Part shown: one piece after another, positions 9,988 through 19,847 of the stretch
How the letters are laid out: each line of letters opens with the position of its first letter
Numbering within the stretch: position 1 is the first letter of the stretch
Assembly (NCBI GenBank): GCA_016717335.1
Contig: JADKFS010000008.1
Location: 1-64,000, forward strand
Source of the DNA: Candidatus Ribeiella danica
Lineage (GTDB): Bacteria; Chloroflexota; Chloroflexia; Chloroflexales; Roseiflexaceae
Length of the DNA stretch: 64,000 nucleotides
Reading direction: 5' to 3'
The notes under the pieces: generated by a model
Seen by the model: the letters and a program-made list of their open reading frames with translations, nothing else
Told to the model about the DNA's origin: nothing
Database searches by the model: none
Position numbers and translations under genes: made by a program

Positions 9988-10032
9988 TGGGCTGGGGTGG
10001 GGGCGGCGAAGCCGCCCCCACCCCAGCCCAGG
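9988..10032. repeat. Perfect 21-bp hairpin in divergent intergenic region
   Basis: Arms 9988-10008 and 10012-10032 match perfectly around a GAA loop. The 625-nt region between the kinase and LuxR starts (9563-10187) holds this stem and the 14-bp hairpin at 9624. A second, shorter GGCGAAGCTCCGCC stem lies at about 10045. I see no gene in it. Confidence 0.7.
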
Positions 10033-10187
10033 GAGATTTGAGGGGGCGAAGCTCCGCCAAACCACCCCAGCAAAATCACAGTCACATGATGCCGTGAAGG
10101 TCTGGCGACCAGCAATCTACTCGCGGACATGCGCGCAGTTCGCGGATTCTTGGCCAGAGCAGGAGCGCGGCCAGCGGAGTGGCCTCA

Positions 10188-13181
10188 ATGGCTGATTCCC
10201 TCGCACAACCAATGGTGTGCCCGGTCCTGGTTGGCCGTGGTCCCGCGCTCGCCGTGCTGGATCGCATGATCGACCGAATGAGCACAGCGCGTGCGCAGGT
10301 GCTGCTGATCTCCGGCGAGGCCGGGATCGGCAAGTCGCGCCTGGTCGGCGAGATCAGGCCGCGCGCCGCCGCCCGCGCGGCCACGCTGCTGCAGGGCGCG
10401 TGCTTCCCGCAGGATCGCTCCTGCCCCTTCGCGCCAGTGCTCGACATGGTCCGAGCGCACTTTGCCGATCGCGCAGATGCGCTCGCGCCGTTCGCCGGCG
10501 CGCTCTACCCGCTGCTGCCCGATCTGGCGCCGTACCCGGTCGATCTGGCGCCATCCCGCGGGGACGAGGCCGCGCAGGAGCAGCGCCGGCTGTTCGCGGC
10601 GCTGGCCCGGCTGATCCTGCATGACGCGGCAGATCGGCCGGTGGTGCTGATCATGGAGGACCTGCACTGGAGCGATCCCACCAGCCTCGACTTCCTGCTC
10701 TTTCTGGTGCGGCAGGCCGCCGCGCTGCCGCTGCTGATCGTCGGCACCTACCGCAGCGACGAAGTCGGCGCCGACCTGCGGCACGCGCTGGCGCAGCTCG
10801 ACCGCGCGCGCCTGGCGTACGACCTCGCGCTCGCGCCGCTCACGCGCGACGATCTGGCGGCCATGATCCAGCGCATCTTCGACCTGGCCGAGCCGGTGCG
10901 CCCCGAGCTCCTCGATCCGCTCTACGCGCTGACCGAAGGGAACCCGTTCTTTCTCGAAGAGCTGCTCAAGGCCATGGTAGTGTCCGGCGACATCTTCTTC
11001 GCCGCGGGCGGCTGGGACAGCAAGCCGATCGAGCAGCTGCAGATCCCGCGCAGCGTGCAGGACGCCGTCCTGTGGCGCATCGAGCACGTGAGCGCCGCCG
11101 CGCGGCAGGTGCTGGAGCTGGCCGCGGTGGCCGGGCGCCGGTTCGATTTCGATCTGCTGCAGCGGATCACCGGGTGCGACGAGGCCGATCTGGTGCGGCT
11201 GATCAAGGAGCTGATCGGCGCCCAGCTCGTCGCCGAGGAGTCGGCGGACCACTACGCGTTTCGCCACGCGCTGACGCGCCAGACGCTGTACGCGGGCCTG
11301 CTGGCGCGCGAGCGCCAGTCGCTGCATCGCGTGATCGCCGAGACGCTCGCGCTGATGCAGCCGGACCCGCCGCCGGATCGGCTCGCCGACCTGGCGCATC
11401 ACTACGCCGAAGCAGGCGTGTGGGATCAGGCGCTGGAGTATGCGGAGCGGGCCGGCATCCACGCGCAGGCCAGCTTCGCCCCGCAGGCTGCAGTCCACCA
11501 CCTGACGCGCGCCCTGGCGGCCGCGCACGCGCTCGGAGTCGCCCCGCCGCCCCGAATCTACCGGGTGCGCGGCCGGGCCTACGAGACGCTGGGCCAGTTC
11601 GCGCCGGCGCAGGCGGACTACGAGCAGGCGCTCCAGGTCGCTCGCGCGGCCGGCGACTCCGCCGCCGAGTGGCACATCCTGATCGACATGGGGATTCTGT
11701 GGACCGGGCACGATTACGCGCAGACCGGCGACTGGTTCGCGCGCGCGCTCGATCTGGCGGAAGCGATCGGCGAGCCGCGGCTGCGAGCGCACAGCCTCAA
11801 CCAGCTCGGCAACTGGCAGACCAACGTCGGCCGCACCGCCGAGAGCCTCCAGACGCTCTCCGATGCACTGCGCGCCTTCGAGGCGCTGGGCGACCAGCAG
11901 GGCATCGCCGAAACGCACGAGCGCCTGGGCATGGCGAACGGCATGTACGGGGATACCCATCGCTACGATCAGCACTACCGGCAGGCGATCGCGCAGTTCC
12001 GCGCGCTGGGCGACCAGCGCGGCCTGGCGTACAGTCTCGCGGGGCGCTGCGGCTACGCCAGCCCCGGCTTCAGCGAGACGATCCCCGGCACGATCGAGCC
12101 CGACCAGGCCTCCCGGGAGGACCTGGCCGAGTCGCTGCGCCTGGCGCGCCAGATCGACTGGCAGGCCGGGCAGGCCTTCGCGGAGTGGATCGCCGCGATC
12201 AATCGCGCGAGCTTTGGCCACTTCGGCGAGGCGCTCGCGCACGTCGAGTCGGCGCGTCAGCTGGCAGAGGGGATCGGCCATCGCCAGTGGACCGTCGCGA
12301 CGCACTGGAGCCGCGGGATCATCTTCGTCACGCTGCTCGCGCCCGATCCGGCCATCGCGGCGCTGGAGCAGGCGCTGCCGCTCGCGCGCCGGCTCGGCTC
12401 GTCCTTCTGGATCGACAATACGATCGCCTACCTCGGGCACGCGTACCGGCTGGCCGGCGACATGGGGCGGGCGCGGGCGCTGCTTGGGTCGGCGCTGCCG
12501 ACGGGGCGCCAGCCAGATAACACCCAGGAGCGGCGGGTCGTCTGGGCCTGGGGCGAGCTGCTGCTGGCGGAGGGAGACGCGGCCGCGGCTCTCCGGATCG
12601 CCGAGGAGCTGATCGCCAGCGCGCCAGGCGAGGCGGTCGACCGGCCGATCCCGGCGCTGCTCAAGCTCCGGGGCAGCGCGCTCCTCGCGCTCGGCCGGCT
12701 CGACGACGCGGCGATGGCGCTCGACGCCGCCCGGCTCGCCGCGCAGGCGCGCAGCGAGCGCCCGCTGCTCTGGCAGATCCAGGCCGCGCTCGGCCGGGCA
12801 TATCGCCGCCTCGGCCGTGAAGCGTCCGCTGAGGCGGCGCTGGCCGACGCCGGCATCACCGTCGTCGCGCTGGCCGCGACGATCGACGACGTCGTGCTGC
12901 GCGAGCAGTTCCTCACGGCGGCGCGCGCGGCGCTGCACGACCCGGCGCGGCCGGCCGCAAGGCGCCGGTCCGCCGACCACAGCGCGCTCACCGGGCGCGA
13001 GCGCGACGTGATCGCGCTGATCGCCCGCGGCCTGAGCAACCGCGCGATCGCCGAGGCGCTCGTCATCTCCGAGAAGACCGCCGAGGGCCATGTCAGCAGC
13101 ATCCTGAGCAAGCTGGGCTTCAGCTCGCGCGCCCAGGCGGCCACCTATGCCGTCCAGCACGACTTGCTGGCCGAGCAATAA
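10188..13181 (+). CDS. LAL-type LuxR transcriptional regulator (AAA-TPR-HTH)
   Basis: A 997-residue MalT/LAL-like regulator. The N-terminal AAA domain has Walker A GEAGIGKS (about residue 43) and Walker B VVLIMEDLHWSD (about 153). A long alpha-helical TPR-like middle spans about 400-880. The C-terminal LuxR HTH has LTGRERDVIALIARGLSNRA (about 935 on). Such proteins bind ATP and an inducer, oligomerise and activate transcription. I chose the ATG at 10188 because GGAG lies 8 nt upstream; a GTG at 10179 is the alternative. It is divergent from the giant histidine kinase. A second, similar but clearly diverged gene follows at 14707. Confidence 0.9.
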   Translation: MADSLAQPMVCPVLVGRGPALAVLDRMIDRMSTARAQVLLISGEAGIGKSRLVGEIRPRAAARAATLLQGACFPQDRSCPFAPVLDMVRAHFADRADALAPFAGALYPLLPDLAPYPVDLAPSRGDEAAQEQRRLFAALARLILHDAADRPVVLIMEDLHWSDPTSLDFLLFLVRQAAALPLLIVGTYRSDEVGADLRHALAQLDRARLAYDLALAPLTRDDLAAMIQRIFDLAEPVRPELLDPLYALTEGNPFFLEELLKAMVVSGDIFFAAGGWDSKPIEQLQIPRSVQDAVLWRIEHVSAAARQVLELAAVAGRRFDFDLLQRITGCDEADLVRLIKELIGAQLVAEESADHYAFRHALTRQTLYAGLLARERQSLHRVIAETLALMQPDPPPDRLADLAHHYAEAGVWDQALEYAERAGIHAQASFAPQAAVHHLTRALAAAHALGVAPPPRIYRVRGRAYETLGQFAPAQADYEQALQVARAAGDSAAEWHILIDMGILWTGHDYAQTGDWFARALDLAEAIGEPRLRAHSLNQLGNWQTNVGRTAESLQTLSDALRAFEALGDQQGIAETHERLGMANGMYGDTHRYDQHYRQAIAQFRALGDQRGLAYSLAGRCGYASPGFSETIPGTIEPDQASREDLAESLRLARQIDWQAGQAFAEWIAAINRASFGHFGEALAHVESARQLAEGIGHRQWTVATHWSRGIIFVTLLAPDPAIAALEQALPLARRLGSSFWIDNTIAYLGHAYRLAGDMGRARALLGSALPTGRQPDNTQERRVVWAWGELLLAEGDAAAALRIAEELIASAPGEAVDRPIPALLKLRGSALLALGRLDDAAMALDAARLAAQARSERPLLWQIQAALGRAYRRLGREASAEAALADAGITVVALAATIDDVVLREQFLTAARAALHDPARPAARRRSADHSALTGRERDVIALIARGLSNRAIAEALVISEKTAEGHVSSILSKLGFSSRAQAATYAVQHDLLAEQ

Positions 13182-13227
13182 TGGGACTCTCGCTTTTTAC
13201 TCGTGGCTCGCCACACTGAATCTGGCG

Positions 13228-13265
13228 GGGGTGTGGCGGCGGGCGTACGCCCGCCGCCACACCCC
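13228..13265. repeat. Perfect 38-nt palindrome downstream of LuxR gene
   Basis: Arms of 19 bp (13228-13246/13247-13265) meet with no spacer at CGTACG. It lies about 45 nt after the regulator stop codon and lacks a T-run. It could act as an mRNA 3' stabiliser, and it belongs to the same style of very long perfect stems seen at 9988, 18603, 36303 and 44766. Confidence 0.7.
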
Positions 13266-13471
13266 AGATGAGTCATCCAGTATGTTACAAACCCCCGCCC
13301 CGGCCCCTTCCGCACTGAGATGTATCCCCCCTCCATCGCTCGTCGGAGGCGCCCCCTCCCGGCCCGCTCGAAAAACCAGGGCTTTCCCCGATGTATCGGC
13401 GCGGGCGAACCGCTAGGATAGCGGCATCACCGTGCGGCGCGCGCCGCGCGATTACTGAAAGGACACACGCA

Positions 13472-13957
13472 ATGGCAGCGCAAACTCATTCGGCCACAAG
13501 CGTCCGCCGCAGCCCGCTCGCACTGAGCGCGGCGACGGTCGCCGTTGCAGGGGCAGGACTCGTCGTCTACGGGGCCATGTTCCTGGTCCGCAACTTCAAC
13601 GGCTTCCTTGAGCTCGGCATCACCTCCGATCTGATCGGCACGACCGCCGAGGCCCTCCAGCGGGGCAACCCGCTGCTCTACCACTACATCAGCCACCTGC
13701 AGGTGGCGCTCGCGGGCTTCATCATCGCCCTCGGTCTGGCCGTGATCGGGCTCGGCTGGTTCGGCATCCGCCAGGGGTCGCGCTGGGCGCTGCTGACCGC
13801 CTTCGTCGCCCCGGTCGTCGCCGTCGGCATCGCGCTGCCGCTGCACTACCCCTACGGTTTCGACACGATCGGCCACCTGGGCCTGATCTACCTCGACGCC
13901 GCCATCCTGCTGGTCGGCACCGTGCTCGCCAACCGGGCGCTCAACCAACGCCAGTAG
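13472..13957 (+). CDS. Small integral membrane protein, four helices
   Basis: The product is 161 residues with about four hydrophobic segments (near 22-45, 75-100, 105-125 and 135-155 in this numbering). It has no catalytic motif that I recognise. The ATG at 13472 is preferred over an upstream in-frame ATG at 13391 because GAAAGGA lies about 7 nt before it and the extension is Arg-rich and non-conserved in character. The GNAT gene begins 10 nt downstream, so the two are probably co-transcribed. Function unknown. Confidence 0.65.
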   Translation: MAAQTHSATSVRRSPLALSAATVAVAGAGLVVYGAMFLVRNFNGFLELGITSDLIGTTAEALQRGNPLLYHYISHLQVALAGFIIALGLAVIGLGWFGIRQGSRWALLTAFVAPVVAVGIALPLHYPYGFDTIGHLGLIYLDAAILLVGTVLANRALNQRQ

Positions 13958-13967
13958 GCCCGCCACA

Positions 13968-14564
13968 ATGCGCGTCACGCTTGAGGCCTTGCTGGAGCCG
14001 CGCAGCGCCGCCAGCTCACGCCGCCGCCGGCCCATGCCGGCGGTCGACGCTCTCCCAGCCGTCAGCGCGCGCGGTCGCCGGCTGACCATTCGCATGACGA
14101 CGGCCGCGGATACGCCGCAGCTGGTGGAGCTGATCGCCGGCCTGTCGGAGCGCTCCCGCCAGCTGCGGTTCCTAGGGCCGATCCCGAGCGTCGATCTGAT
14201 CCGGCGCGAGGCGGCCCGGGTGGCCGAGCGCAGCCCACAGCACGGGCTGGCGCTGATCGTGACAGCGAGCGTGGCCGGGCAGGAGGTGGCCGTCGCGCTG
14301 GGCGAGCTAGCGGTCGATCTCGCCGTACCAAACGTCGGCGAGATCGCGCTGCTCGTCGGCGACCCGTATCAGCGCGAGGGCATCGGGCGCATGCTTACGT
14401 CGATCCTGATCGAGCTGGCGACGCTGCGAGGGATAGACACGCTCCGTGCGACGCTGTGGGCTGAGAACTACGGTTCGCGACGGCTGCTCCGGAGCCTGGG
14501 CCTGGCCTACCGAGCCGAGATACACGGCGGCGAGATGATGATTACTGCCCGTCTCGACGCGTAG
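13968..14564 (+). CDS. GNAT-family N-acetyltransferase
   Basis: The 198-residue protein has a single GNAT fold. The acetyl-CoA pyrophosphate-binding signature is VGDPYQREGIGRML (about residues 125-139), followed by a typical C-terminal strand with GLAYRAEI. The ERSRQLRFLGP segment resembles the region of Pat-like GNAT domains that acetylate proteins, but the domain stands alone here. The first ~35 residues are Arg/Ala-rich and may be untranslated; no ribosome site precedes 13968, and an ATG at 14034 is a possible start. Substrate unknown. Confidence 0.75.
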   Translation: MRVTLEALLEPRSAASSRRRRPMPAVDALPAVSARGRRLTIRMTTAADTPQLVELIAGLSERSRQLRFLGPIPSVDLIRREAARVAERSPQHGLALIVTASVAGQEVAVALGELAVDLAVPNVGEIALLVGDPYQREGIGRMLTSILIELATLRGIDTLRATLWAENYGSRRLLRSLGLAYRAEIHGGEMMITARLDA

Positions 14565-14706
14565 CGTCGGCCCCACGGACTCTGCACGAGCCCTGCTTCG
14601 GGGAGCTGTCGTCTGGACACGCACCGGCGACATCGGTATACTTACGGAGCGATCGCGGGGGCGGGTGCTCCACAGCCGGGCGGTCGCCAGGCGTGAGGAG
14701 CGCAGC

Positions 14707-17613
14707 GTGACACAGGCAGACCGCGAGCTGATCGGGCGCCGGCGCGAGCAGGCGGAGTTGGATCTGGCGCTTGCCGCGGCACACCACCACGCTGGCGGGA
14801 TGGTGCTGCTGGCCGGTGAGGCGGGCATGGGCAAGACCTGCCTGCTTGAGGCATGCCTGGAGCGCAGCGGCCTCCTGGCGCTCAAAGGCCAAACCAGCGA
14901 GATCGCCACCCCGCCCTACGGCCCGATCGCCGCGGCACTGCGCGCCTATCTGCGCGTGCATCCTGGCGGCCTCGCCCGTTACGGCCCGCTGGCATCCTAC
15001 CTCGCCCTGCTGCTGCCTGAGCTGGGGCCACCGCCCGACCAGAGCGATCCTGCGGCGCTGGTAGAGGCGATCTGCCGAGCCTTTGCGACGATCGCGCGCG
15101 ACACGCCCGCGGTGCTCGTCCTGGATGATCTGCAGTGGGCCGATAACGCGACGCTCGAGCTCTTGCCGATCTTGGCGAGCGCGCTCGCGCAGGAGCGGCT
15201 GCTGATTGTCGGTACGTACCGGAGCGACGAGATTGGGCGCGGGCACCCGCTGCGGCGGCTGCGCCATGACCTGCGCCGGGCGCGCCTGCTGCGTGAGATC
15301 GTCGTCGCGCCGCTCGACCAGGCCCACACAACCGCACTCGCCACGCGCATTCTGGGCCAGCCGCCCGGCCCACTCCTCACCGCCGCGCTCTACGAGCGGA
15401 CCGAGGGGGTGCCGCTGTTTGTGGAGGAGCTAGCGGGCGCGCTCGCGCTAGGCGGCCGCCTACGCCCGAGCGACGCCGGCATCGAGCTGGCGCCCGGCAC
15501 GCACCTGCCGATCCCCGACACGCTGCGCGACGCCGTACTGCTGCGCCTGGACGGGCTGCCCGCTCCGGCGCTGCAGCTCCTCCACTTCGCCGCGGTCGCC
15601 GGCCGGGCGTTTGATGTGGCGCTGGTGGTGGAGCTGGCCGGCAGCGCGGACGGGTTTGACGCGCTGCTCGAACACGGCCTGCTGGTCGAGGCCGCGCCGG
15701 GGCGCGCCGCGTTCCGGCACGCGCTCACGCGCGAAGCGACCTACGGCGATATCTCCTGGGTGCGCCGACGGGCGCTCCACCGCCAGATCGCCGAGCGGCT
15801 CCAGGCGCTCGGCACGCCACCCCACGCCATCGCCCAGCACTGGCTGGCCGCGCAGGAGCCGGAGCGCGCCCGCGCGGCGCTGCTGCTGGCCGCCAGGCAT
15901 GCCTGCGCGATCCACGCCTACCGCGATGCCGCCGACGCGACCCAGCGGGCGCTTGAGCTCTGGCCCGACGGCGTGGAGGACGCGCAGCGGCTGGACGTGC
16001 TCGACCAGCTGGGCCAGTGCGCGCAGCTATGCGGCCTGCTGCCCGAGGCCGCGCGAGCCTGGCGCGAGGTCGCCGATGGCCGGCGACAGCACGGCGACCT
16101 GCAAGCCTACGCCGAGGCCGAGCGCAAGCTGGCCAATATCGCCGAGCTGCAAGGGCATTGGGAGCGCGCGCTGGCCGCGCGCGAGGCAGCGGCCCAGGCC
16201 TTCGCAGCGAGCGATCTGCCGGCCGAGGCAGCCGCCGAGTGCGTGTCGGCCGCGGCGCACCTGCGCTCTGCTGGGCGTTACCGCGCCGCGCTGGAGCTGC
16301 TGTTCACCGCAGCGCAAGAAGCCGAGCGTGCCAGTCGCCCGGATCTGCACGCGCGCATTATGGGCCTTGAAGGCAGCGTCCGTGCTCGCATGGGGCAGGT
16401 GCCAGAGGGCCTGGCGCTGGTGCGGGCGGGTCTGGCGCTGGCGCTTGAGCACAACCTGGCGAGCGCAGCAGCCGAGATCTATCAGCGGCTGGCCGACTCC
16501 CTGGAGCATGGCGGGGATTATGCCGCTGCCAAGGACACCTACCTGACCGCGTTCGACTTCTGCCAGGCCAACGTCATCCCCGCGACCGCCCAGCTCTGCG
16601 TCGCCTGCCTGACGGTCGTGCTGCGACAGACTGGCGAGTGGGAGCGCGCGATGACGCTCTGCCGCGATGTGCTGGACTCGCAGGAGAGCTCAGCGCACGC
16701 CCGCGCTGCCGCGAGCGGCACGCTCGGCTCGCTGTACGCGCTGCGCGGTCAGACGCGCCAAGCCCAGCCGCTCCTGCTCGAAGCGCTGGCGCTGGCCCGC
16801 CAGATCGAGCTCGCCGCGATGGAGCTGCTGGCCGCCTGGGGGCTGGCGCTCCTCGACGAGCTCAACGACGCGCACGCCGCGGCGGCCGAGCGCTGCCACT
16901 TCATCCTCAACCGCTGGGGGCAGATCGAAGACATCCATTACGCGGTGCCGGCGCTGCGCTGGGCGGTCAGCTTCTTCGCCATGCGGCGCGCCGACAGAGA
17001 CGCGCGCGCCTGCGCCAATGCGCTGGCGCGGATCGCGAGCGCGACGGGACAGCCCGAGACGCTCTCGGCGCTCGCCCACGCGCTGGGCGAGATCGCGCTG
17101 CTCGACGGCGACCCGCAGCAGGCCGTGCAGCAGTTTGGCCAGGCGCTCGATCTGCTGCGCGACGTCACGGTGCCGTACTGTCACGCGGGAACGCAGTTTC
17201 GCGCGGGCATGGCCTGCGCAGCTGCGAATCAGCGCGACGCCGCCATCACGCATCTCACAAACGCCTACCGCAGCGCGCGCAAGCTCGGCGCGCGCCCGCT
17301 GGCCACCCGCATCGCCCAGGCGCTCCATGCGCTTGGCGAGCCGATCGGCGAGCGTTTGGGGTCGGGGGCGGCGGGCCGCTTCCACTTCGGCGACCTGACC
17401 CGCCGCCAGCGCGAGATCCTCCAGCTCGTGGCGCGCGGGCAGACCAACGCCGAGATTGCCCACGCGCTCATCCTCAGCCCGCGCACGGTGGAGATGCACG
17501 TCGGCAACATCCTCGCCGCGCTCGACAGCCGCTCGCGCGCCGAGGCGGTGCGCCGCGCGATGGATCTGGGCCTCCTCGACGACTACGGTATCGCCCCCGA
17601 AAAAATACCGTAG
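14707..17613 (+). CDS. LAL-type LuxR transcriptional regulator, second copy
   Basis: A 968-residue regulator of the same architecture as the one at 10188. Walker A GEAGMGKT lies at about 37, Walker B VLVLDDLQWAD at about 136, followed by a TPR-like middle. The C-terminal LuxR HTH has LTRRQREILQLVARGQTNAE at about 898 on. The GTG start at 14707 is fixed by AGGAG 6 nt upstream; an in-frame upstream start at 14665 would lack a site. Sequence similarity to the first copy is modest, so this is an old duplication or independent recruitment rather than a recent tandem copy. The downstream methyltransferase, 91 nt away, has its own -10-like TACACT near 17649. Confidence 0.9.
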   Translation: MTQADRELIGRRREQAELDLALAAAHHHAGGMVLLAGEAGMGKTCLLEACLERSGLLALKGQTSEIATPPYGPIAAALRAYLRVHPGGLARYGPLASYLALLLPELGPPPDQSDPAALVEAICRAFATIARDTPAVLVLDDLQWADNATLELLPILASALAQERLLIVGTYRSDEIGRGHPLRRLRHDLRRARLLREIVVAPLDQAHTTALATRILGQPPGPLLTAALYERTEGVPLFVEELAGALALGGRLRPSDAGIELAPGTHLPIPDTLRDAVLLRLDGLPAPALQLLHFAAVAGRAFDVALVVELAGSADGFDALLEHGLLVEAAPGRAAFRHALTREATYGDISWVRRRALHRQIAERLQALGTPPHAIAQHWLAAQEPERARAALLLAARHACAIHAYRDAADATQRALELWPDGVEDAQRLDVLDQLGQCAQLCGLLPEAARAWREVADGRRQHGDLQAYAEAERKLANIAELQGHWERALAAREAAAQAFAASDLPAEAAAECVSAAAHLRSAGRYRAALELLFTAAQEAERASRPDLHARIMGLEGSVRARMGQVPEGLALVRAGLALALEHNLASAAAEIYQRLADSLEHGGDYAAAKDTYLTAFDFCQANVIPATAQLCVACLTVVLRQTGEWERAMTLCRDVLDSQESSAHARAAASGTLGSLYALRGQTRQAQPLLLEALALARQIELAAMELLAAWGLALLDELNDAHAAAAERCHFILNRWGQIEDIHYAVPALRWAVSFFAMRRADRDARACANALARIASATGQPETLSALAHALGEIALLDGDPQQAVQQFGQALDLLRDVTVPYCHAGTQFRAGMACAAANQRDAAITHLTNAYRSARKLGARPLATRIAQALHALGEPIGERLGSGAAGRFHFGDLTRRQREILQLVARGQTNAEIAHALILSPRTVEMHVGNILAALDSRSRAEAVRRAMDLGLLDDYGIAPEKIP

Positions 17614-17704
17614 ATCCCCGCATGTCAGAAGCCGCCGCGTCGCGTACACTCCTTCCTATCGCGATGAGCGAAATCCAACCCGCGCTTCTTGAAGGAGAAT
17701 ACCA

Positions 17705-18526
17705 ATGATAGCGACGCAACCACAACTTGATCTCACGGCGGTGAAGAGCCGCCAACAGGCCACCTGGTCGTCCGGCGACTACGCCGTGATTGGCACGACG
17801 CTCGCGATCACCGGCGAGCTGCTGTGCGAGGCCGTCGATCTGCGCGCCGGCCAGCGCGTGCTCGACGTCGCGGCCGGCAACGGCAACGCCACCCTCGCCG
17901 CCGCGCGCCGCTGGGGCGAGGTGACCTCGACCGACTATGTTGGGGCGCTGCTCGAGCGCGGGCGCGCCAAGGCCACGGCCGAGCGCTTGCCGGTGATCTT
18001 CCAGGAGGCCGACGCCGAGCAGCTGCCGTTCGCCGACAGCGCGTTCGACGTGGTGCTCTCGGTCTTCGGCGTGATGTTTACACCCAATCAGGAGCAGGCC
18101 GCCCAAGAGCTGCTGCGCGTCTGCCGGCCGGGCGGCGCGATCGGCCTGGCGAACTGGACGCCGGAGGGCTTCATCGGCCAGGTCTTCCGCACGATCGGCA
18201 AGTACGTTCCACCACCCCCCGGCGTCAAATCGCCGGCGCTCTGGGGCACCGAGCCGCGGCTGCGCGAGCTGTTCGGCGACGGCATCTCGAAGCTGACGAT
18301 CAACCGGCGCTACTTCGTGTTCCGCTACCACTCGGCGCAGCATTGGCTGGAGGTCTTCCGCACATACTACGGGCCGATGCTGAAGGCCTTCGGGGCACTC
18401 GACGCCACCGGCCAGGCCGGCCTGGCCCGCGATCTGACCGACCTCCTGCAGCGCTTCAACCAGGGCGGCCCCGACACGCTGGTCGTGCCGAGCGAGTATA
18501 TCGAGGTGGTCGCCACCCGCGCGTGA
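17705..18526 (+). CDS. Class I SAM-dependent methyltransferase (UbiE-like)
   Basis: A 273-residue Rossmann methyltransferase. Motif I is VLDVAAGNGN (about 52-61), the acidic strand-2 residue is in STDYV, motif II is LPFADSAFDVV, and a post-motif CRPGG follows. The pattern fits the UbiE/COQ5-like group (C- or O-methylation of small molecules), but the extra C-terminal ~100 residues are not diagnostic. GAAGGAG lies 8 nt before the ATG. It stands alone between the LuxR gene and the TetR unit. Confidence 0.8.
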   Translation: MIATQPQLDLTAVKSRQQATWSSGDYAVIGTTLAITGELLCEAVDLRAGQRVLDVAAGNGNATLAAARRWGEVTSTDYVGALLERGRAKATAERLPVIFQEADAEQLPFADSAFDVVLSVFGVMFTPNQEQAAQELLRVCRPGGAIGLANWTPEGFIGQVFRTIGKYVPPPPGVKSPALWGTEPRLRELFGDGISKLTINRRYFVFRYHSAQHWLEVFRTYYGPMLKAFGALDATGQAGLARDLTDLLQRFNQGGPDTLVVPSEYIEVVATRA

Positions 18527-18602
18527 CGCTCAGTGTGGTTGTCAGCTGGCTTCCTATTTGACGCCATTCGAGTCAAACGCCACCCACGGTCCATAGCAAA
18601 GA

Positions 18603-18641
18603 CACAGACGGCGGGCGGCGCAAGGCCGCCCGCCGTCTGTG
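18603..18641. repeat. Perfect 17-bp hairpin
   Basis: CACAGACGGCGGGCGGC (18603-18619) pairs with 18625-18641. The 398-nt gap 18527-18924 contains this stem about 75 nt after the methyltransferase stop, then unremarkable sequence, then the tetR promoter. No T-run follows. Confidence 0.65.
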
Positions 18642-18857
18642 CGCGCCCGCGTCAGCAGATCGCAACATCGCGCACGCCCTTGTGCAGCGACGCATGGACT
18701 GGCGCAGGATGCCTTCCTGCGTCGCCCCCGATCCTCAGCACAATATCGCCGAAAAGCCTTCCGAGCACGGGTTGAATCAGCACCTACCGGGTTGCGGCAG
18801 GTCTCACGCCACTCGCGTCTAGCACGCAGCCCGGCCAGGGAGCAACGACAGCAGCGC

Positions 18858-18907
18858 TTGACCAATGCGCCAGCTTGCGCTATGCTTTCATTAGAGTAAT
18901 TACTCAG
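18858..18907 (+). promoter_or_regulatory. tetR promoter with operator over the start site
   Basis: TTGACC (18858-18863), a 17-nt spacer and TATGCT (18881-18886) form the promoter. The palindrome GAGTAATTACTC (18894-18905) covers the expected +1. The same palindrome, in longer form, occurs before the gene at 19883, so autorepression is likely. Confidence 0.75.
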
Positions 18908-18924
18908 CCTCTGGAGATCTGGCG

Positions 18925-19545
18925 ATGAAGACCCCTGAACGCATCCTGGCCACAGCCCTGCGGCTCTTCAACGAGTCGGGAACTGCGCCGGTCTCGACCA
19001 ATCATATCGCCGACGCCCTCGGCATGAGCCCGGGCAACCTGTACTACCACTTCCGCAACAAGGAAGAGATCATTCGCGCGCTCTTCGAGCAGCAGTATGC
19101 CCGCTGGGATACGATCTACGCCCTCCCGGGCGACCGCATGCCCACAATCGCCGACCTGCAGCAGCTGGTACGCGCCACCTTCGTCGCCGGCTGGGAGTTC
19201 CGCTTCATCTACCGCGAGCTGATCGCGCTGCTGCGGCGCGACGAGCAGCTCCAGCGCCGCTGGGTTGAGGTCCGCGTCCGCGGCTTCGACGGCTTCCGCC
19301 AGCTTGTCGACCTATTTGTCGCCGCCGGGGTGCTGCGTGACCCCGGCGATCCCTCGGTCGTGACACGCCTGGCCGAGCTAGTCTGGCTGATCAGCGAGTT
19401 TTGGCTGGCCAGCGTCGAGGTGAGCGGGGAAACGGTCGATACCGCCCAGATGGAGCACGGCGTTATGCTGATGCTCCAGGTGCTCGACCCGTTCATCATC
19501 AAACCAGCCGTACAACCGCCTGACCCACCTCGATCGCCTGCGTGA
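18925..19545 (+). CDS. TetR/AcrR-family transcriptional repressor
   Basis: The 206-residue protein has the canonical N-terminal HTH (VSTNHIADALGMSPGNLYYH, about residues 23-43) and an all-helical ligand domain. Its predicted binding site, TAGAGTAATTACTCTA, appears once at its own start site and twice before the DUF4386 gene at 19883, so it probably represses both units until a ligand binds. GGAG precedes the ATG by about 9 nt. Ligand unknown; the controlled gene encodes a membrane protein. Confidence 0.9.
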   Translation: MKTPERILATALRLFNESGTAPVSTNHIADALGMSPGNLYYHFRNKEEIIRALFEQQYARWDTIYALPGDRMPTIADLQQLVRATFVAGWEFRFIYRELIALLRRDEQLQRRWVEVRVRGFDGFRQLVDLFVAAGVLRDPGDPSVVTRLAELVWLISEFWLASVEVSGETVDTAQMEHGVMLMLQVLDPFIIKPAVQPPDPPRSPA

Positions 19546-19597
19546 TCCCATTGGCAGCGTGTGAGCGACCGCTTTTAGGGGAGGGGGAATAGATCTG

Positions 19598-19674
19598 GCG
19601 TCGTGGTGCGGTCGCTGTGCGACCGCACCACGACGCCGACAAGAATCCCCCCTCTCCCGGCGGGAGAGGGGGGT
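19598..19674. repeat. Repeat family B, copy 2
   Basis: A private perfect 18-bp hairpin (GGCGTCGTGGTGCGGTCG, 19598-19615/19621-19638) is followed 9 nt later by the conserved stem (19648-19660/19662-19674), then ttggggggtgagg. It lies between tetR and its target gene. Confidence 0.8.
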
Positions 19675-19797
19675 TGGGGGGTGAGGGCCGGCGTTGCACG
19701 AGCCCTGGAGTTTTGGCAAGGGATTCGCACTCCCCAAGCCCCTCCCCTTTAGCTATCCAGCCCGCCTTCCTCACCACGATCTCAGACGAAAGACCGA

Positions 19798-19847
19798 TAG
19801 ACGCAGTAGAGTAATTACTCTATACTCCCACTAGAGCAATTGCTCTA
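19798..19847 (+). promoter_or_regulatory. Promoter with two TetR operators
   Basis: TAGACG (19798-19803), 17 nt, and TATACT (19821-19826) form a promoter. TAGAGTAATTACTCTA (19807-19822) overlaps its spacer and -10. TAGAGCAATTGCTCTA (19832-19847) covers the predicted +1. The dyad centres are 25 bp apart, between two and three helical turns. Both are near-perfect copies of the dyad before tetR. Confidence 0.8.
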